A DNA stretch of 64,000 nucleotides from JBCBSS01 sp039819065 (GTDB lineage Bacteria > Bacteroidota > Bacteroidia > Cytophagales > Cyclobacteriaceae): the NCBI GenBank assembly GCA_039819065.1, contig JBCBSS010000009.1:1-64000 (forward strand), read 5' to 3'. The notes beneath the pieces are model-generated. The model did not search any database. It was not told where the DNA came from and saw nothing but the letters and a program-made list of their open reading frames with translations. Positions 55,741-64,000 of this stretch are shown piece by piece; the first letter of the stretch is position 1, and each line of letters opens with the position of its first letter. The translations under genes and the position numbers were made by a program.

Positions 55741-58700
55741 GAGAAAGAGCTTATAGAAATATTCAATCAGGGTACGGATATCGATGAGCGCCCTGCTTCA
55801 TTCGCAGAGGCATTTCAACAGCAGGCCATCGAGACCCCGGATAACATAGCGCTGTCCTATGAGGGCGTCAATCTCACCTACAAAGAAGTCAATGAAAAGG
55901 CCAATCAACTAGCGAGATATCTGACCGAAGATATTGGAGTCGAGGCAGGTGATTTTGTGGCGGTAAGAATGAAGAAATCAGAGCGATTGATCATCGGCTT
56001 GATTGCCATTCTCAAATCCGGAGCGGCTTACGTTCCCATTGACCCGTCACACCCGGAAGAAAGAATGAACCACATCTTTCGGGAAACTCGTCCTAAGACG
56101 TTGTTCATTGATTCTGAACACATGATGGACATTGGAGAATTTGAGGAAGCCGTGTTCGTAATGGATCTTCAACTTGATTCTTTAGAGCATGAAACCACTG
56201 ATCTTGACGTACTACCCTCACCAGAAACTGCCTGCTATGTCATTTATACATCAGGCACGACGGGTACACCCAAGGGCGTAGTGGTAAAGCACAAAGGCAT
56301 GGCTAACACCTTGCTGTGGAGAAAAGACTATTATGAAATGTCACAGGAAGATGTGGCGCTGCAACTCTTCTCGGCTGCTTTTGATGGATCTATCACCGAT
56401 ACTTTCACCATCCTGTTGAGTGGTGGTAAATTGGTTGTGCCTGATGAAGAATTGAAGAGCGATACCCAATACCTCGCAAAGCTTATTGCTGAACACAGCG
56501 TCACTAATTTTATAGCCGTTCCTTCATTCTACAAAGTACTGCTGGAAGAAATTGGCGATGGCCTTAAAGTGCTTAAGCATGTCACCCTTGCTGGAGAAGC
56601 AGTAGTTCAGGAATTGATCAATGCGCATTATCACCAATTGCCTGATGTACAGTTGGTGAATGAATATGGCCCGACCGAAAATACGGTTTGTTCTACCGCC
56701 ATGGTATTAGACCCTGAGGAAGAGGTCAATATCGGATCGCCAATTGATCATGTCAAAGTTTATATCCTCGACGAATCACAACGAATAGTACCCTTAGGGG
56801 CAGTAGGAGAAATATGTCTTGGTGGAATTGGGGTGGCTGCAGGTTATTTGCACAGGGAAGAACTGACTGCCGAAAAATTCATCGCTGACCCGTTCAATGA
56901 AGGAGCATTGATTTATAGAACGGGTGATAAGGGCAGATGGGTGTCAAATGGCGAGATAAGCTATTTGGGTAGGGGAGATCATCAGGTAAAAGTACGAGGC
57001 TTCAGAATTGAGCTAGCCGAAGTAGAAAATGTGATCCGCAAGCACCCCGCTGTACAGGATGTCGTGGTGGATGCTCAACCCAATGAAGTCGGAGAAAATC
57101 AACTATCGGCCTATGCAGTTTCTGGTGGAGACACAACCGAAGATGAGTATAAAGAATTCCTGCATGTCAGGTTGCCGGACTATATGGTGCCATCAGTTTT
57201 TATGCTGATTGAAGAAATTCCACTCACCACTACTGGTAAAATAGACCGTAAAAAGCTCAGGCAACTGGCTTCGACGGCGACGAGTCAAGACAGGGAGATT
57301 GTAGCACCGTCTACGGAGACTGAGCAAAAACTGGCCGAAATATGGCAAGTGATTCTGTCCGTCGATGAGGTGGGCATACATGATAACTTCTTCATGATCG
57401 GAGGCCATTCTTTGAAGGCGACCCAAGTGGTTTCTCGTATTCATAAGGCCATGAATGTCGATATTGACGTCAAGGCCATGTTCAGTCACCCAACCATTGC
57501 TGAATTGGCGGTGTTGGTTGAAGAGGCCGATACCAGCGAGTACAATGCGATACAGCCTGTCGCGGAACAGGAGTTTTACGATATATCGCATGCGCAGCGG
57601 AGATTATGGATTCTGGATCAAATTGACGAATCCAAAGTAGCTTATAACATTCCATCAGCTTACGTTTTTAGCGGTGACCTGAACGTTGCCGCGCTTGAAA
57701 AGTCTTTCGAGCAACTGATAAACAGGCATGAAAGCCTAAGAACCTCTATTGTAGAATTTGATGGTAAGCCTGTTCAGGTAATTCGAACCTATGAAGAGCT
57801 TGGCTTTGGCATCGATCAAATAGACCTGAGTACAGATGCTGAAAAAGAATCCAAAGCCCATGCTTTAGCTGACCAGGAAGCCAGAAACCTTTTTGACCTC
57901 AGCAAAGACCCACTATTGCGGGTAAAACTGGTCAAACTGGAAGAGAAAAAGCATGTGGTACTTTTTACCATGCACCATATCATTGCCGATGCATGGTCGA
58001 TCATCGTTTTGGTAAACGAACTGATCCAGTACTATGAGGCCAATTTGAATGGCCAGAAGCTAGAGTTACCACCGCTTTCCATACAATACAAAGAATATGC
58101 GCACTGGCAAAACGAACAGTTGAAGGATGAGCATAATGCGCACAGACAATATTGGCTAGAGCAATTCACAGGAGAAATTTCCGTACTGGATATGCCGACT
58201 GACTTTCCAAGACCAGATGTACGCACCTCCAATGGTAGCCACCTTAATTTCAGGTTAGAGCAATCGGCGAAGGACAATCTGAATGCATTAAGTCAGGAAA
58301 ATGGAGTTAGCTTGTTTATGACCATTCTGGCCTTGGTCAATACCTTGCTTTACCGCTATACAGGGCAGCGAGATATTGTTATAGGATCTCCCATAGCTGG
58401 TAGAGACCACCACGACCTGGAAAACCAAATAGGCTTCTACGTCAATACTTTGGCACTTAGAACCCGTTTCGAGGCCAACGATTCTTTCCAATCCATGCTC
58501 GAAAAGGTGAAGCAGACCACGCTACAAGCTTATGAGCATCAGATATACCCATTCGACAAACTGGTTGATGACCTTGATCTGGAAAGGGATATGAGCCGGT
58601 CACCATTGTTCGATGTCAATGTGGCATTGCAAAACGCAGAGGTACAAGGGGTAGAAGGCATGAATGATGGAGGTGAACTGGCTGGCCTGGAAGTAGAAGA

Positions 58701-61700
58701 GTTCCAAGCCGAGAACGATACAAACCGATTTGATTTGGTTTTCAACTGTGTTGAGTTTGATGATTATCTATCCATTCACCTGGAATACAATACCGATATT
58801 TTCAGGGCTGAAAGAATGGAAATGCTTTCACGTCATTTCATCAACCTGGTTGAGAGCATCATAGCAAAGCCTCAGTCATCGATAAATCAAATAGCGTTCA
58901 TCGATGATGATGAAAAGAGTGCCATACAGCAAGTATTAACAGGTCGCCGTAGGGATAGTCAAGATGATCTGACGGTATTAGACCTTTTCAAGACACAAGT
59001 AAACACCAATCCAGGGCATACTGCCCTCACTTTTGGTGAAGAGAGCTGGACATACCGTGAATTGGATGAAGAGTCTAATCGCATTGCCCATTTTCTGAAA
59101 GAAAAAGGTGTAGGAGAAAGCACCTTGGTAGGTTTTGTGCTGGACAACTCAGCCCATGCGATACAAGCCATATTGGGCATACTCAAATGTGCGGCTGGCT
59201 ACTTACCACTACGACCCGATACACCTATCCCCAGACTTAGGTACATGCTCAATGATGCCGGTGTTGAAGTATTCATCACCGAAAAGAAATACATCAAAGT
59301 AGCCAACCAACTGCAATGGGAATGTGATCGCTTGCACAGCTATCTGTGCCTGGATAGCCAAAATGTATTGGAAGAAGCAGAAACCGCTAATGAATTGATG
59401 AGCGAAGAGCTTTGGGATTACGTAGGGGAAAACGCTCACGACGATATTTCCGGTGGTGGCTGGGTATCCAGTTATACCGGGGAAGACCTTTCTGCCGAAG
59501 AGATGAAAGAGTACGCTGATAACGTACTGGAGAAGGTCAAACCTTATCTCAACAAAGAAGCCAGGGTACTGGAAATAGGGTGTGCCTCGGGTATCTCTAT
59601 GTTTAGCATTGCTCCCCATGTGAGCCTTTACTATGGCACCGACCTTTCTGGCAACATCATCCGCCGAACGGCGGAGCAAGTAAGCCTAAAAGGCATACAA
59701 AATATCAAGCTGGAGCACATGGCCGCACATCAAATCGATACCCTTGACGAAGGAGGGTTTGATTTGGTCATTATCAATAGTGTTATTCAAAGCTTTGCCG
59801 GGCACAATTACCTCAGGGATGTGATCGGCAAGGTCATTGACAAGCTCTCACCCCAAGGCCACATATTCCTGGGTGATTTGCAAGATCAGGATTTGAAATA
59901 CAACCTGATCAGTAGCCTACAAGCGTTTTCTCTTGACAACCCCGAATTTGCCTCAAAAACCAAGACAGACTGGTCTAACGAGTTATTCATTTCTCGAAAC
60001 TTCTTGGACGACCTAAGGCATGAATTCAAAGCGATAAAAGAGGTCGAGCATTCTACCAAATTGGGAGAGATCAAGAATGAGCTCACCCAGTTTAGGTTTG
60101 ATTGCATTTTGGGCGTTGATAAATCGAATGACGACTTACCGGCCGGTGGAAAATCCAAGCAGCAGTACGGACGCAATGATATATCGACAATCAAGACTTC
60201 AGAAGAGCTGCCGGAAGTACTACCGATGCATCCTTCCTATTTAATCTATACCTCAGGCTCTACCGGGCAACCGAAAGGCGTGGCTGTCAATCATGCCAGC
60301 CTCTACAACTACATTGCCTGGGCAGGAGACTATTACTTCGATAGTCCATCTCAGGGGCATATGGCGCTAATTACTTCATTGTCATTTGACCTGACCGTAA
60401 CCAGCACTTTCCTGAGCTTGGCCAGAGGAAATACATTGCACGTACACCATGACGAAGACATCAGTCAGGTACTGCTCGAATCGTTTACTGATAAGAAGGT
60501 TGATACCGTCAAGCTGACCCCAACGCACATTTCCTTACTCAAGGATATGGATCTGCAAGATACCCAGGTGAAAAGGGTAATTGCAGGGGGTGAAGCTTTG
60601 CGATTACAGCACCTTCAAATACTGCAAGAGATTAATCCTGAAATTAAGCTTTATAACGAGTACGGGCCAACAGAGGCCACTGTCGGTTGTACAGTCTCGG
60701 AAACAAGCTCTTCCTATTTTGACATTGGCCGACCTATTGACAATACCAATATTCACATACTAGACGACAACCTAAATATTCAACCTACCGGCTATGTCGG
60801 TGAGATAGGGATAGAAGGTGATTGTCTGGCCATGGGATATTGGAACAACTTCGAGTTGACCGAGCAAAAGTTTATTGATTCTCCTTTCAACGCAGATCAG
60901 AGAATTTATCAAACCGGAGATTTGGGTTTATTGACCTTTGACGGGGAATTGAAATACCTGGGAAGACTTGATGATCAAGTCAAAGTGCGAGGCTATAGGG
61001 TAGAATTAGGTGAAGTAGAAAAAGTACTTAGCACCATCAACGGAATAGAGGGCTGTGCAGTGATAGCCACAGAAGACGTTGAAGGTACAAGCAAGCTCAT
61101 TGCTTACTACACAGGAGATGAGCTAGAATCGATTCATTTGCATGACCGATTAGCTATCCACTTGCCGGATTATATGGTGCCTTCCCTGTTCTTCAGGTTG
61201 GAAGAGATGCCGTTAGATGCCAGTGGTAAACTCAGCCGCAAAAAGCTACATGCTCTTGAAGCTAGTATGACTGCTGCTCAGGGTGATGGTGTGCAACCAC
61301 AGAATGAGGATGAAAAAGCGTTATTGGCCATTTGGGAATTTGTGTTGGAGCGAAGCGGCCTCGGTGTTACCGATAACTTCTTTGAGATTGGTGGGCACTC
61401 GCTTAAGGCGACTAGAATAGTGGCTCAAATATATAAGCAGCTTGGCGTCAAGATTAGGCTCAGGGACGTGTTCCAGCAACAGACCATTCGAGCGCTGGCG
61501 CAGAAGATGAGTGCTCACAACAAACAAAGTTTTGTCAACATACCGAAAGCCGAGATACGGGCTCATTATCCGCTATCTCATGCACAAAGAAGGCTTTGGA
61601 TCTTATGTGAAAGTGAGGAAGATCACGCTGCCTACAATATGCCTGGTGCCTATGTACTAGAAGGTAAATTGGATAGAGCTGCTTTCAGCAGGTCATTTGA

Positions 61701-62949
61701 GTCATTGATGGCCAGACATGAAAGTTTGAGGACTACATTCACCACCATTGACGGTGAGCCGCGACAGGTTGTACATGATCTATCCGACTATGATTTTAAA
61801 GTTGCATTCATAGATCTGCGCCAGTCGCAAAGCCAGAATAAGGAAGCAAGGGCCATTACGACCGAAGAAGTGAACAAGCCTTTTGAACTTTCACGAGGCC
61901 CTCTCGTAAGCGTAAGCCTCATCCAAATGGCTGATGAGGAGCACATCCTCTTGATGAATTTACATCATATCATTTCAGATGGATGGTCGATGGGCATATT
62001 AGTCAACGAAGTGCAGCAAGCCTATAACCAGTTGGTTAACGGGCAACAACCACAAAAAGCGCCGTTGAACATTCACTATAAAGACTATGCGGTATGGGAA
62101 GAGCAGTACTTAAATGAAGAACAAAACGAATCGCATCGATCGTATTGGCTGAGTGAGTTGGAAGGTCCGTTGCCAAGAATCAATGTAGATGTTGATTTTG
62201 AACGCCCAGCGCTCAAGACCTATAATGGAAGCCATACCGGCATTGAGATAAACAAAGAAGTCACCGATGGCCTGAAGTCATTGGCCAATAAGCAAGGAGC
62301 ATCGTTGTTCATTACCATCCAAGCGTTGACTAAGCTGTTCCTGTTCCTGAAAACTGGAGACAAGGACATCATTGTAGGTTCTCCGGTTTCAGGCCGGGAA
62401 CATCCGGATTTGGAAGAACAGATTGGTTTCTACGCTAATACACTGGCGCTTAGGACTAAGCTTGATGATGGTAATACTTTTAAAGAACTACTGGATCAGG
62501 TACGGGATGAAACCTTGCAGGCCTATGATCACCAATTATATCCGTTTGATAAGCTCGCCTCGGATTTGAATTTAGACAAAGACCGATCGAGATCACCAGT
62601 ATTTGATGTGATGGTACAACTGCTCAACACATCTACAAGTGACAATGACGAAACACTGGATGGACTGACCATAAGACCCTACGGGCAGGAATTCATGACC
62701 AGCAAGTTCGACCTGTCATTTCTGTTCTTCGAGACGGAAGACAGTCTGTTATTGGATCTGGAATACAATACTGATCTCTACAAAGAAGGTACGGCCTTCA
62801 TGATCAACGAGCAGTTCAAGCAGTTGGTAATGGATGTGATAGCCAATCCTGAAAAGGTATTGAATGCCTATGAATTGAAGTTACCGACAACGCAGCCATT
62901 GGAAAGTGCTGACCTTGACCTTGGCTTCAATGCCGATCTTTTGGGTTAA
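55006..62949 (+). CDS. NRPS: halfC-A(Tyr-like)-T-C-A(Asn)+MT-T-C
   Basis: A 2647-residue bimodular synthetase whose ATG overlaps the CmlA-like gene by 14 bases. Residues 1-~235 are a half-C domain (ALYTGSDY start). A1 (~264-765) has D460 as position 235 and reads D-G-T-A-T-A-E-V-C, near the Tyr code DGTITAEVA. T1 is Ser802. C1 (~857-1300) has HHIIADAW, Ala in place of Gly. The second A domain starts near 1320 and after A2 (AAGYLPLRPDTP) is interrupted by a methyltransferase (~1429-1728). It resumes at A3 (LIYTSGSTGQPKG), has D1795, and reads D-L-T-K-I-G-E-V-G, the Asn code but for one Leu/Ile change. T2 is Ser2132. C2 (~2186-2625) has HHIISDGW. The tail ends DLDLGFNADLLG. Expected products are a (possibly beta-hydroxylated) aromatic residue followed by a methylated Asn. 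Confidence 0.95.
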   Translation: MYSNKIDQALYTGSDYADHRSFWEKTLSEVEQPFTFPKTTTCINDDTSSALNARAEWVFSKPVQEKIDAIAGGSPVGTFVVVGAVLNFLLSKYTEGSVILRMPTFLSEGEELPVNHELPFIFSVSGINSLKELIGKQKEAVLNLHQFQDYPIQLADANNMLEVNLSNVFVSMEGVHNAAENTQHCQLSFSLSQHDQNVKVEAQYNDTFLNEGKIEWFLKTLELALEYLDRLDTDLSDLPYLFPEEEKELIEIFNQGTDIDERPASFAEAFQQQAIETPDNIALSYEGVNLTYKEVNEKANQLARYLTEDIGVEAGDFVAVRMKKSERLIIGLIAILKSGAAYVPIDPSHPEERMNHIFRETRPKTLFIDSEHMMDIGEFEEAVFVMDLQLDSLEHETTDLDVLPSPETACYVIYTSGTTGTPKGVVVKHKGMANTLLWRKDYYEMSQEDVALQLFSAAFDGSITDTFTILLSGGKLVVPDEELKSDTQYLAKLIAEHSVTNFIAVPSFYKVLLEEIGDGLKVLKHVTLAGEAVVQELINAHYHQLPDVQLVNEYGPTENTVCSTAMVLDPEEEVNIGSPIDHVKVYILDESQRIVPLGAVGEICLGGIGVAAGYLHREELTAEKFIADPFNEGALIYRTGDKGRWVSNGEISYLGRGDHQVKVRGFRIELAEVENVIRKHPAVQDVVVDAQPNEVGENQLSAYAVSGGDTTEDEYKEFLHVRLPDYMVPSVFMLIEEIPLTTTGKIDRKKLRQLASTATSQDREIVAPSTETEQKLAEIWQVILSVDEVGIHDNFFMIGGHSLKATQVVSRIHKAMNVDIDVKAMFSHPTIAELAVLVEEADTSEYNAIQPVAEQEFYDISHAQRRLWILDQIDESKVAYNIPSAYVFSGDLNVAALEKSFEQLINRHESLRTSIVEFDGKPVQVIRTYEELGFGIDQIDLSTDAEKESKAHALADQEARNLFDLSKDPLLRVKLVKLEEKKHVVLFTMHHIIADAWSIIVLVNELIQYYEANLNGQKLELPPLSIQYKEYAHWQNEQLKDEHNAHRQYWLEQFTGEISVLDMPTDFPRPDVRTSNGSHLNFRLEQSAKDNLNALSQENGVSLFMTILALVNTLLYRYTGQRDIVIGSPIAGRDHHDLENQIGFYVNTLALRTRFEANDSFQSMLEKVKQTTLQAYEHQIYPFDKLVDDLDLERDMSRSPLFDVNVALQNAEVQGVEGMNDGGELAGLEVEEFQAENDTNRFDLVFNCVEFDDYLSIHLEYNTDIFRAERMEMLSRHFINLVESIIAKPQSSINQIAFIDDDEKSAIQQVLTGRRRDSQDDLTVLDLFKTQVNTNPGHTALTFGEESWTYRELDEESNRIAHFLKEKGVGESTLVGFVLDNSAHAIQAILGILKCAAGYLPLRPDTPIPRLRYMLNDAGVEVFITEKKYIKVANQLQWECDRLHSYLCLDSQNVLEEAETANELMSEELWDYVGENAHDDISGGGWVSSYTGEDLSAEEMKEYADNVLEKVKPYLNKEARVLEIGCASGISMFSIAPHVSLYYGTDLSGNIIRRTAEQVSLKGIQNIKLEHMAAHQIDTLDEGGFDLVIINSVIQSFAGHNYLRDVIGKVIDKLSPQGHIFLGDLQDQDLKYNLISSLQAFSLDNPEFASKTKTDWSNELFISRNFLDDLRHEFKAIKEVEHSTKLGEIKNELTQFRFDCILGVDKSNDDLPAGGKSKQQYGRNDISTIKTSEELPEVLPMHPSYLIYTSGSTGQPKGVAVNHASLYNYIAWAGDYYFDSPSQGHMALITSLSFDLTVTSTFLSLARGNTLHVHHDEDISQVLLESFTDKKVDTVKLTPTHISLLKDMDLQDTQVKRVIAGGEALRLQHLQILQEINPEIKLYNEYGPTEATVGCTVSETSSSYFDIGRPIDNTNIHILDDNLNIQPTGYVGEIGIEGDCLAMGYWNNFELTEQKFIDSPFNADQRIYQTGDLGLLTFDGELKYLGRLDDQVKVRGYRVELGEVEKVLSTINGIEGCAVIATEDVEGTSKLIAYYTGDELESIHLHDRLAIHLPDYMVPSLFFRLEEMPLDASGKLSRKKLHALEASMTAAQGDGVQPQNEDEKALLAIWEFVLERSGLGVTDNFFEIGGHSLKATRIVAQIYKQLGVKIRLRDVFQQQTIRALAQKMSAHNKQSFVNIPKAEIRAHYPLSHAQRRLWILCESEEDHAAYNMPGAYVLEGKLDRAAFSRSFESLMARHESLRTTFTTIDGEPRQVVHDLSDYDFKVAFIDLRQSQSQNKEARAITTEEVNKPFELSRGPLVSVSLIQMADEEHILLMNLHHIISDGWSMGILVNEVQQAYNQLVNGQQPQKAPLNIHYKDYAVWEEQYLNEEQNESHRSYWLSELEGPLPRINVDVDFERPALKTYNGSHTGIEINKEVTDGLKSLANKQGASLFITIQALTKLFLFLKTGDKDIIVGSPVSGREHPDLEEQIGFYANTLALRTKLDDGNTFKELLDQVRDETLQAYDHQLYPFDKLASDLNLDKDRSRSPVFDVMVQLLNTSTSDNDETLDGLTIRPYGQEFMTSKFDLSFLFFETEDSLLLDLEYNTDLYKEGTAFMINEQFKQLVMDVIANPEKVLNAYELKLPTTQPLESADLDLGFNADLLG
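59290..60190 (+). other. SAM methyltransferase inserted between A2 and A3
   Basis: About 300 residues separate A2 from A3 of the Asn-coding A domain. They contain SAM motif I VLEIGCASGISMFSI, an acidic strand end in YYGTDLSG, FDLVIINSVIQSF (motif IV-like) and KLSPQGHIFLGDL. The preceding EELWDYVGENAHDD..GGWVSSYTGE stretch is typical of synthetase-embedded methyltransferases. A2-A3 insertions are known but rarer than A8-A9. The likely outcome is N-methyl-Asn, although side-chain methylation is open. Confidence 0.87.
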
Positions 62950-62984
62950 GCAATCATAGATGCAAATGAGCTAAGCAAAGCGTC

Positions 62985-63690
62985 ATGAACAAGGAAGAAG
63001 CGATAAGAAAGAAAGTAGTAGAAGACTATTGGTTGGCAAAGCTCTCTGAAGCGAACGAAGCCGTCCAAAAGGAAGGTATTGCCAACGATGAGTTTGGCTA
63101 CCTGGACTTTACATTGCCGGCAGCATTGGTCGATCATATAATCAAATTGGCCAATAACAAGGCTCTTTCTGAGTATTTGATCTATCTCACGGTGCTGCGC
63201 AGCCTGATTTTCAAATACAATCATTCAGAAACAGCATCAATCGCTATCCCTGGTTTACGGCTTCCTAACCGGGAGTGTGCCGAAACACTCTTCCTGAATA
63301 TAGAAGCTAAAAGTGCATCTACTTTCAAAACATTGTTACAAGCTGGTCAGGCAGAATTGCAAACGACTATAGGGTATGCTGACTACCATTTCGTAGAGCT
63401 ATTGCCAGCGTTTTCTCGTTTGCAGATCGTAAAAACAGACTTGCTAAGGTTCGGCCTTCACTTTGATGCTGTCAATCTGGATAGCCCAACCTTCGATGAA
63501 GTGAGTTTGAAGCTGTACATCAAGGAAGGTCAAAACGGGACAAGGCAATTTCAACTGAAATATGATCAAGGGGTATATCCCGAGGCAGAGTTTGTGGCGC
63601 AATTTGCACGACATTTCTGTCAATTGGCAGAGCAACTGACAAGAAGCACAAATACTCCTCTGTCTGAGGTTTCACCGCTTGATAGGTCTG
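62985..63690 (+). other. N-terminal half-condensation domain (DY..KL class)
   Basis: The segment matches the C-terminal lobe of a C domain and opens EDYWLAKLSEAN, resembling the KDYYYNKLKKAE opening of the protein at 21741 more than the YTGS pair. The catalytic lobe is absent. Confidence 0.78.
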
Positions 63691-64000
63691 ACCTCGATCA
63701 GGTACTTTATCAGTTCAATGACACTTTTAACCCAAATTTTGAAGAGAAAACAATCATTGCCCTCTTCGAGGAGCAGGTTGCTGAACATGCCGAGTCTGAA
63801 GCACTTGTCTTTCAAGATAAATCTTATACTTATGAGCAGCTCAACAGACTTGTTAGTCAGCTAGCCCATTACCTGGTACAAGCACATGGCATAGGAAATG
63901 GTCATAACATACCGGTATTACTTGACCGATCAGAATGGAGTGTGATAGCCATGCTGGCCATTATGAAGGCGGGAGCCTGCTACATACCCATTGATGGAGA
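62985..64000 (+). CDS. NRPS, 3'-truncated: halfC-A (start)
   Basis: An open frame runs from ATG 62985 to the window end (338 codons seen). Residues 1-~235 are again a half-C domain: EDYWLAKL start, the LSEYLIYLTVLRSLIFKYN core helix, and QFQLKYDQGVYPEAEFVAQF near its end. No HHxxxDG is present. An A domain begins near residue 255 (IIALFEEQVAEHAESEALVF) and shows A1/A2 elements LTYEQL-like SYTYEQLN and IMKAGACYIPIDG before the sequence stops. The substrate code lies beyond the window. It begins 35 bases after the previous gene, whose protein ends in a complete C domain, repeating the C / half-C-A junction seen at 21741, 36375 and 55006. The ATG is preceded by stops in frame and no better start is visible. 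Confidence 0.9.
   Translation, partial: MNKEEAIRKKVVEDYWLAKLSEANEAVQKEGIANDEFGYLDFTLPAALVDHIIKLANNKALSEYLIYLTVLRSLIFKYNHSETASIAIPGLRLPNRECAETLFLNIEAKSASTFKTLLQAGQAELQTTIGYADYHFVELLPAFSRLQIVKTDLLRFGLHFDAVNLDSPTFDEVSLKLYIKEGQNGTRQFQLKYDQGVYPEAEFVAQFARHFCQLAEQLTRSTNTPLSEVSPLDRSDLDQVLYQFNDTFNPNFEEKTIIALFEEQVAEHAESEALVFQDKSYTYEQLNRLVSQLAHYLVQAHGIGNGHNIPVLLDRSEWSVIAMLAIMKAGACYIPIDG

Noticed and set aside
1..64000. Transposases, CRISPR arrays, tRNA or rRNA genes
   Set aside because: I found no repeat-spacer pattern, no transposase-like protein and no tRNA-like sequence; intergenic space is almost nil.

Overview
The window is one long, strictly plus-strand nonribosomal peptide / polyketide locus, cut at both ends. 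It holds sixteen genes: ten NRPS or NRPS/PKS proteins (two of them truncated by the window edges), one pure starter-of-block PKS-NRPS hybrid, and five single-function enzymes. Ribosome binding sites of the AGGAGG type are essentially absent before the start codons, codon use is that of a moderate-G+C genome, and a TubC-type docking domain is present. This suits a member of the Bacteroidota (Cytophagia-like), but I cannot name the organism from sequence alone.

Layout. Positions 1-21650 hold a conventional colinear block: C-A-T (Gln) with its 5' end missing; TubC dock-C-A(Gln)-T-C-A-T-E; C-A-T-C-A(Phe-like)-T; then KS-AT(dead)-KR-T-C. Positions 21741-62949 use another logic. Nearly every NRPS protein ends in a complete C domain plus a short acidic/hydrophobic tail, and the next protein begins either with an extra C-terminal half of a C domain followed by A (21741, 36375, 55006, 62985), directly with A (33063, 45506), or with a full C whose motif reads HHxxxDR (48782). 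Three A domains are interrupted: a luciferase-like monooxygenase sits between A4 and A5 of a Gly-coding A domain, one methyltransferase sits between A6 and A7, and another sits between A2 and A3 of an Asn-coding A domain.

Inserted among them are a SyrP/TauD-type Fe(II)/2-oxoglutarate oxygenase (31268), an Asp/Glu-racemase-family protein (32268), an AsnB-type asparagine synthetase (41218), a fused B12-dependent glutamate mutase (43169) and a CmlA-type diiron beta-hydroxylase of the metallo-beta-lactamase fold (53370). Together they suggest supply and tailoring of unusual Asp/Asn residues (3-methyl-, beta-hydroxy-, D-) and of a beta-hydroxylated aromatic residue.

Read colinearly, the specificity codes I could extract by eye give: Gln, Gln, X (D, by E domain), X, Phe-like, ketide with beta-hydroxyl, Gly (alpha-oxidised, then E), Asn/Asp-like, X, X (methylated), X, Thr, Tyr-like (perhaps beta-hydroxylated), Asn (methylated), and at least one more. 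That is thirteen complete A domains, one partial, and one ketide. There is no thioesterase, terminal reductase, transporter, regulator or active acyltransferase in the window, so the system continues on both sides.

The only sizeable gap is 45110-45505. It carries three inverted repeats and may separate two transcription units; all other spacings are 9-90 bases or overlaps.
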